A stretch of 7,038 nucleotides of DNA from Lachnoclostridium sp. UBA1781 (GTDB lineage Bacteria; Bacillota; Clostridia; Lachnospirales; Lachnospiraceae), in assembly GCA_002315495.1 (NCBI GenBank), contig DCGJ01000163.1, positions 10,675 to 17,712 of the forward strand. Reading direction: 5' to 3'. Positions within the stretch are counted from its first letter, which is position 1. Each line of letters starts with the position of its first letter. Under the pieces are notes generated by a model, which did not search any database, had not been told where the DNA came from, and worked only from the letters and a program-made list of their open reading frames with translations. Made by a program: the position numbers and the translations under genes. This document shows positions 1 to 4,300 of this stretch, one piece after another.

Positions 1-495
1 GATAAGGATCCATATGTGAAGAATATTTCGGAAAATGATGTTTATGTACGTATGGGAATTGAGATCTCTATCGGAACCAAGGCGTTAAAAACAACCGATA
101 CGGCCTATAAGAAATTCATTGCAATTATGTGTATAGATCCATCGGATGATAAGGGCGATCCGGAAAATCTGGTTTCGAGCATTTCGGGTTTGATGAACGC
201 GAATCAGACGGCCTCCAAAAATGAGCACTTTGTGTATAAAAACGGCTGGTTTTATTATGTGGATTCTAACGATTCACAGAAGCCTTATAAGGTGTTGCAT
301 TCCGGAGAGGCAACAGAGCGTCTGTTCTATGAGATGCATTTTCCGGTTTTGAAAAAGGAGTACAACGGATACTTCAATAAGCCGTTTACGATTACGATCG
401 TGGCACAGGCTGTGCCGGCTGAGGCTGTAACCGATTTTAGTAAGATAGATCAGGTGTTTGACGCCTACGCAGTAAAGATAAAGGATAATCAGTAA
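1..495 (+). CDS. SipW-dependent-type (TasA/CalY-like) secreted protein, 5'-truncated
   Basis: The frame is open from base 1 (Asp-Lys-Asp-Pro-Tyr...) to the TAA at 493-495, giving 164 visible residues; the true start and signal peptide lie upstream. The GTG at 16 is internal, because the five codons before it belong to the family motif. Three features place it among small exported proteins processed by SipW-type signal peptidases: DKDPYVKN followed by YVRM near visible residues 1-18, an N-G-W-F-Y-Y segment at 81-86 followed by S-G-E-A-T-E-R-L-F at 101-109, and a late strand ITIVAQAVPAEAV from about 131. Relatives include matrix fibre proteins (TasA) and camelysin-like CalY proteins, which act outside the cell. 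No metalloprotease motif is visible, so a structural role is more likely than an enzymatic one. There is a single Cys (codon 130-132). It is followed almost without gap by a second family member, which suggests an operon. Family assignment is fairly secure; function is inferred. Confidence 0.8.
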   Translation, partial: DKDPYVKNISENDVYVRMGIEISIGTKALKTTDTAYKKFIAIMCIDPSDDKGDPENLVSSISGLMNANQTASKNEHFVYKNGWFYYVDSNDSQKPYKVLHSGEATERLFYEMHFPVLKKEYNGYFNKPFTITIVAQAVPAEAVTDFSKIDQVFDAYAVKIKDNQ

Positions 496-513
496 TTTGA
501 AGAAGATGAGAAA

Positions 514-522
514 AGAGGTGAT
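514..522 (+). promoter_or_regulatory. Ribosome binding site favouring a TTG start at 527
   Basis: AGAGGTGAT matches the 16S anti-Shine-Dalgarno complement over nine bases. The GAGG core (515-518) ends 8 bases before an in-frame TTG at 527, a normal distance. It is too close to the ATG at 521 and downstream of the ATG at 506. A competing AAGGA at 481-485 would serve a TTG at 497. The choice is therefore supported but not settled. Confidence 0.5.
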
Positions 523-526
523 GGAC

Positions 527-1240
527 TTGCAACATCAGAAGAAACATAAAACATTGAAAATTATGATTTCCGTTGCACTTGCAATGGGTTTGATTGCTGC
601 GGTTGCAATTGCCATCAGCAGCAAGCTGTTTAAAACTGCGACGAATAATTTTTATCCGGCAGAGGTCGTAATCGCAGTTGAGGAAAATGGCAAGAACAAT
701 GCAAAACCAACCATCACGGTTTCGCTCACCATGACCGATCCGGACCCGGACGGAGATGAACTGTCCGTGGACAAACTGGTAGACATATTGAATGTGAATC
801 AAAATGCGGTGAACAATACACGCTCCTGGGTTCGTGTATGTTTGATGCCGCAGCTAATGAAGACGAATACCACAAAAGATGCCGCCGGTACTGGAATCAA
901 GGTTGATGTAGTGATTGGTTCGGAGGGCTTTGATTACCTCGATGCGGCTAATATTATGCCGCAGCTTCAGGCAACCGATTCCTATAAGATGAACGGAATC
1001 TCCTTCCATCTGGTGGATGGCTGGGAAAATGACTGGGAATATGGAGAAGACGGTTATTTCTATTACAAGAAAGTATTAGAGCCGGGAGAAAAGACGAGTC
1101 CGTTACTGGAAAAAGTAACGATGGAGAAGTCATATAAACAGACATTGGCAGCCGGGACATGGCTTCGTGTTACGGTTTCGGCAGATGCCATTCAGGCGGA
1201 TGGCAATGAAATGAAAAATCCATCGGATCGATGGAGATAG
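527..1240 (+). CDS. SipW-dependent-type (TasA/CalY-like) exported protein
   Basis: This gene encodes 237 residues from the TTG at 527; in-frame alternatives are ATG 521, ATG 506 and TTG 497 (up to 247 residues). TTG 527 was chosen for its well-spaced AGAGGTGAT. The basic start QHQKKHK is followed by a hydrophobic segment at residues 12-30, then T-N-N-F-Y-P-A-E-V-V and V-E-E-N-G (39-55), as seen just after the signal peptide in SipW-dependent proteins. The body carries V-N-N-T-R-S-W-V-R-V at 95-104, D-G-Y-F-Y-Y-K-K-V-L-E-P-G-E-K-T-S at 175-191 and L-R-V-T-V-S-A-D-A-I-Q-A at 213-224, all paralleling the upstream gene, so the two are likely paralogues. DPDPDGDE at 71-78 could bind calcium. The usual A-Y-F-T/S ending of the SipW signal is not evident, so the segment may stay as a membrane anchor. 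It ends 9 bases before the giant gene, implying co-transcription. A matrix or surface role is inferred. Confidence 0.8.
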   Translation: MQHQKKHKTLKIMISVALAMGLIAAVAIAISSKLFKTATNNFYPAEVVIAVEENGKNNAKPTITVSLTMTDPDPDGDELSVDKLVDILNVNQNAVNNTRSWVRVCLMPQLMKTNTTKDAAGTGIKVDVVIGSEGFDYLDAANIMPQLQATDSYKMNGISFHLVDGWENDWEYGEDGYFYYKKVLEPGEKTSPLLEKVTMEKSYKQTLAAGTWLRVTVSADAIQADGNEMKNPSDRWR

Positions 1241-1245
1241 GAGGT
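1239..1245 (+). promoter_or_regulatory. Strong ribosome binding site of the giant beta-helix gene
   Basis: AGGAGGT lies 4 bases before the ATG at 1250 and overlaps the TAG stop (1238-1240) of the preceding gene. It fixes the start of the giant gene. The overlap suggests that ribosomes finishing the upstream gene can reinitiate here (translational coupling). Confidence 0.85.
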
Positions 1246-1249
1246 AGGA

Positions 1250-1369
1250 ATGAACAAATACGTTAAGAAAATAACGGTATACGCCGTGATTCTTTCCATG
1301 ATTTTTGAATTATCGTTATCCTACCTTCCGGCGGATTTCTTTAAGAACATTTACGACAAGGTGAAGGCC
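1250..1369 (+). other. Predicted signal peptide of the giant protein
   Basis: Basic MNKYVKK is followed by a hydrophobic run at residues 8-27 that is broken by one Glu (E20). A further 13 residues (DFFKNIYDKVKAE) come before an acidic T/E/P-rich stretch. Cleavage could follow A28 (LPA) or A40 (VKA). The signal looks like an ordinary Sec signal rather than the SipW type carried by the neighbours, which implies two export/processing routes within one operon. Confidence 0.65.
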
Positions 1370-4300
1370 GAAACGGAGACAGAAGAGCCGGATCCGGAAT
1401 ATGTGGAGTACGCCAGTACGGTTGCGGAGACGCTGCAGGATCTGATTGACCGGATTGCTGCAGACACCGAAAACAATGCTTCGGGAACGATTGTATTTCA
1501 GAAGGATTATCAGGAGAATATTACAATTCCCGCAGATGTTAACATTATTCTTGACTTGAACGGTAAGAAACTTGAGCCGTTAGATGGGGGCGGAAGCTTT
1601 GTAAGTAACATCAGTGTATACGGCTCTTTAATTGTAAGAAACGGTACCCTTGACGGACAGCGTTGTGGAAATGCCCGTGGTATCAATGTGTTTGGTGGCG
1701 GCAGTGTGATTTTGAAGAAGGCCACTGTGGAAAATTATACCACCGAAGGTAACGGTGCCGGTGTCATGGTGGCGGAGCGTGCCGCATTTACCTTGGGCGT
1801 GGATGGAAAGATACTGAACAATACCGCACAGAACGGTTATGGCGGCGGTATCTATATTTATAATGCGGTGACCTCCGCATACAATACGAATAAAGAATTG
1901 GTTACCACCCGTTGGGTGCAGCTTGGACAGGGAGAAATCTCCGAAAATGCAGCAGCTTATGGCGGTGGTATTTGCATTTATCGTGCTGACGGTTCTACGG
2001 AAGCAGAGCCTATGTACATAAAAAAGACCGTAATTAAGGATAATCACGCGGATGTTTATGGTGGCGCTTTCTATGCGGAGAGTTCTGTCGCTGTTTCGTT
2101 TTCCGGTGAAATGTCCGGTAATTCTACCGGTGATGATGAGAATACGGAAGGCACGGCAGGTGGCGCGTGCTACTTTGCACAGCCGTCCGTATTGCTTTTG
2201 GACCAGGCGAAGATTTGTGAGAACTCTTCGCTTTATGGTGGTGCGATTTATATGAAAAACATCACTACGAAGAACGGCGCTGTCCTTCGCATAAATGGTG
2301 GAGAGTTGTCCAATAATACCGCTGGACTTCGCGGTGGTGCGATTTGTTTTTCGGATGATACTCCAAACGCCAGCAGTCTGGCTTCTGAGTTGGAAATTAA
2401 GAATGCAAAATTGAGCGGGAATATCTCCGGTGAATATGGTGGTTCTGTATACACATATTATAAGACCAATGTGACTCTGACCGACACCGAGGTTTCCGAA
2501 AATGCTACCGGCATGTACGGTGGAGGTATGTATCTTCGTTCCGAATCCGGAAACAATAAGAGTGTCATTACCATTACGAATTGTACCTTCTCAAAGAATC
2601 GAATGACCGCATCCGATAACACCAGATATGGTGCAGGACTCTATGTATATAGGTATTCTACTCTTGTAGTAAAGGGAACTACGTTTAGTGAAAATGAAGA
2701 CGCATTTTACGGTGGCGGAATGTACTGCTCGGATTACAATGCGGTTACCGTGGAGAATTGCATTTTCCAAAAGAATAGTATTCGCTCCAACTCCGGCAGT
2801 GCAGCCGGTGGCGGCATTTATTTTACGGATAATTCTACGGTATATATTAAGGGTTCGACCTTTAGCGAAAACGGAAGTATGGATTATGCATGCTTCGCAG
2901 GTGCTCTTTATCTTGGAAAGGGTACACAAGAGCTAAATGATTGTATTGTAGATGGCAATTTTACGTATTATGGCGGAGGTGCCGGTATCAATTCCTCCGG
3001 TACGCTTACGATTAGCGGTACTACACAGATTATCAATAATACGATGAATGGTACGTCTAACTCCAGCGGTGGTGGTATCAATGGAAGCACTGTCATTCTG
3101 AAGGATGACTGTCTGATTGAAAACAATGTCACCAATTACCGAGGTGGTGGTGTAAGCTGTACGACGATTTATGTGCAGGACCGTGCCGTGATTCGTGGAA
3201 ACGAGGTTCGCTCCGGTAATGGTGGCGGTATCAACGCGGGAGAAATCCAGATGACCGGTGGTGTTGTTGAAGGAAATAAGGCTACACAAGCTTCAGGTGG
3301 TGGTATGTTCCTTGATAGCACGATGAAAAATAGTGAGATTTCCGGCGGTATCATTCGGAATAATACGGCGGCTGCAGACGGTGGTGCGATTTATATCTAT
3401 TCCAGCAATGGTAATTCAAATGCAGCTTCCTTACCGTCTACCCTGACTTTGTCCGGGAATGTAAGCATTTACAACAATACTGCGAAAAACGGTGGTGCGA
3501 TTCGAGTAGGTACCAGATCGAGACTTATTGTAAATGCAGGGGCTACCATTACGAATAACACGGCGACCAGTATCGGTGGTGGAATCTCCGTTACTCAGGC
3601 GTCTATTCATACCTATGCCGACAGTGGTATCTATGCGCTGGAAATTAACGGCGGTACAATCAAGAATAACAATGCTTTTCAGGGGCGTGATATTCACATT
3701 AACAACAACTACGACTCGAAGTATCAAAGGTCCTATGTCAAAATGGTTGCGGCAAAGAGTATGGATGGTGCTTCCGCAGACGCTGCCTGGGCCATTGAAG
3801 TAGAATCTACGTATATTACGAATGCAATTAATAACAAAACATACATTGATTCGTTAGAAGCTGCCGGTGACAAAACAAACTATCCGGCTACGTGCTACAC
3901 CTTTGTCGATAAGGCAGACAAGGTTGCAAAGATTGGCAATACCTATTATTCCGCTGTTCAGGATGCGGTAAATGCAATTCAATCGGGTAAGGCTTCGGGC
4001 ACGATTATTTTGTTAAAAAACACCTATGAGGATGTTACCATTCCGGCGGGTGAATATATCATTGATCTTAACGGCAATTATATCAGTGGCCGCACGAAGA
4101 GTGTTATTACTGTTGAGTCGACAGCAAAGCTGACGATTCGTGATTCCAGCGGAGATAACTCCGGACAGATTCGTGATGGATACGGTACCAAGGACCGTTA
4201 TAACGCTTCCGGCTCAACAAGCATATACGGCGGAGGTATCTTCATTCGTGGAGACGCGGTTGTAACGCTTGAAGGTGGTACTATTTGCGATAATGGTGCT

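Noticed and set aside
437..802. 121-codon open frame on the minus strand
   Set aside because: It spans the junction of two well-supported + strand genes, and its His/Cys/Arg-rich translation resembles no family. It is a shadow frame.
1241..1249. Promoter or terminator between the small genes and the giant gene
   Set aside because: The gap is only 9 bases and is mostly ribosome binding site; no hairpin or -10/-35 pair fits there.
1628..2047. 139-codon open frame on the minus strand with Ile/Thr/Ala-rich translation
   Set aside because: It lies wholly inside the giant beta-helix gene. Frequent GGT/GGC Gly codons read in reverse as ACC/GCC and keep this strand open; the translation is low-complexity and no ribosome site was apparent.
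2591..3289. Several further minus-strand open frames across the helix region (also near 3431-3727, 4310-4591, 4646-4939 and 6392-6589)
   Set aside because: All share the same Thr/Ile/Asn bias from reversed repeat codons and fall within the coherent + strand beta-helix frame.
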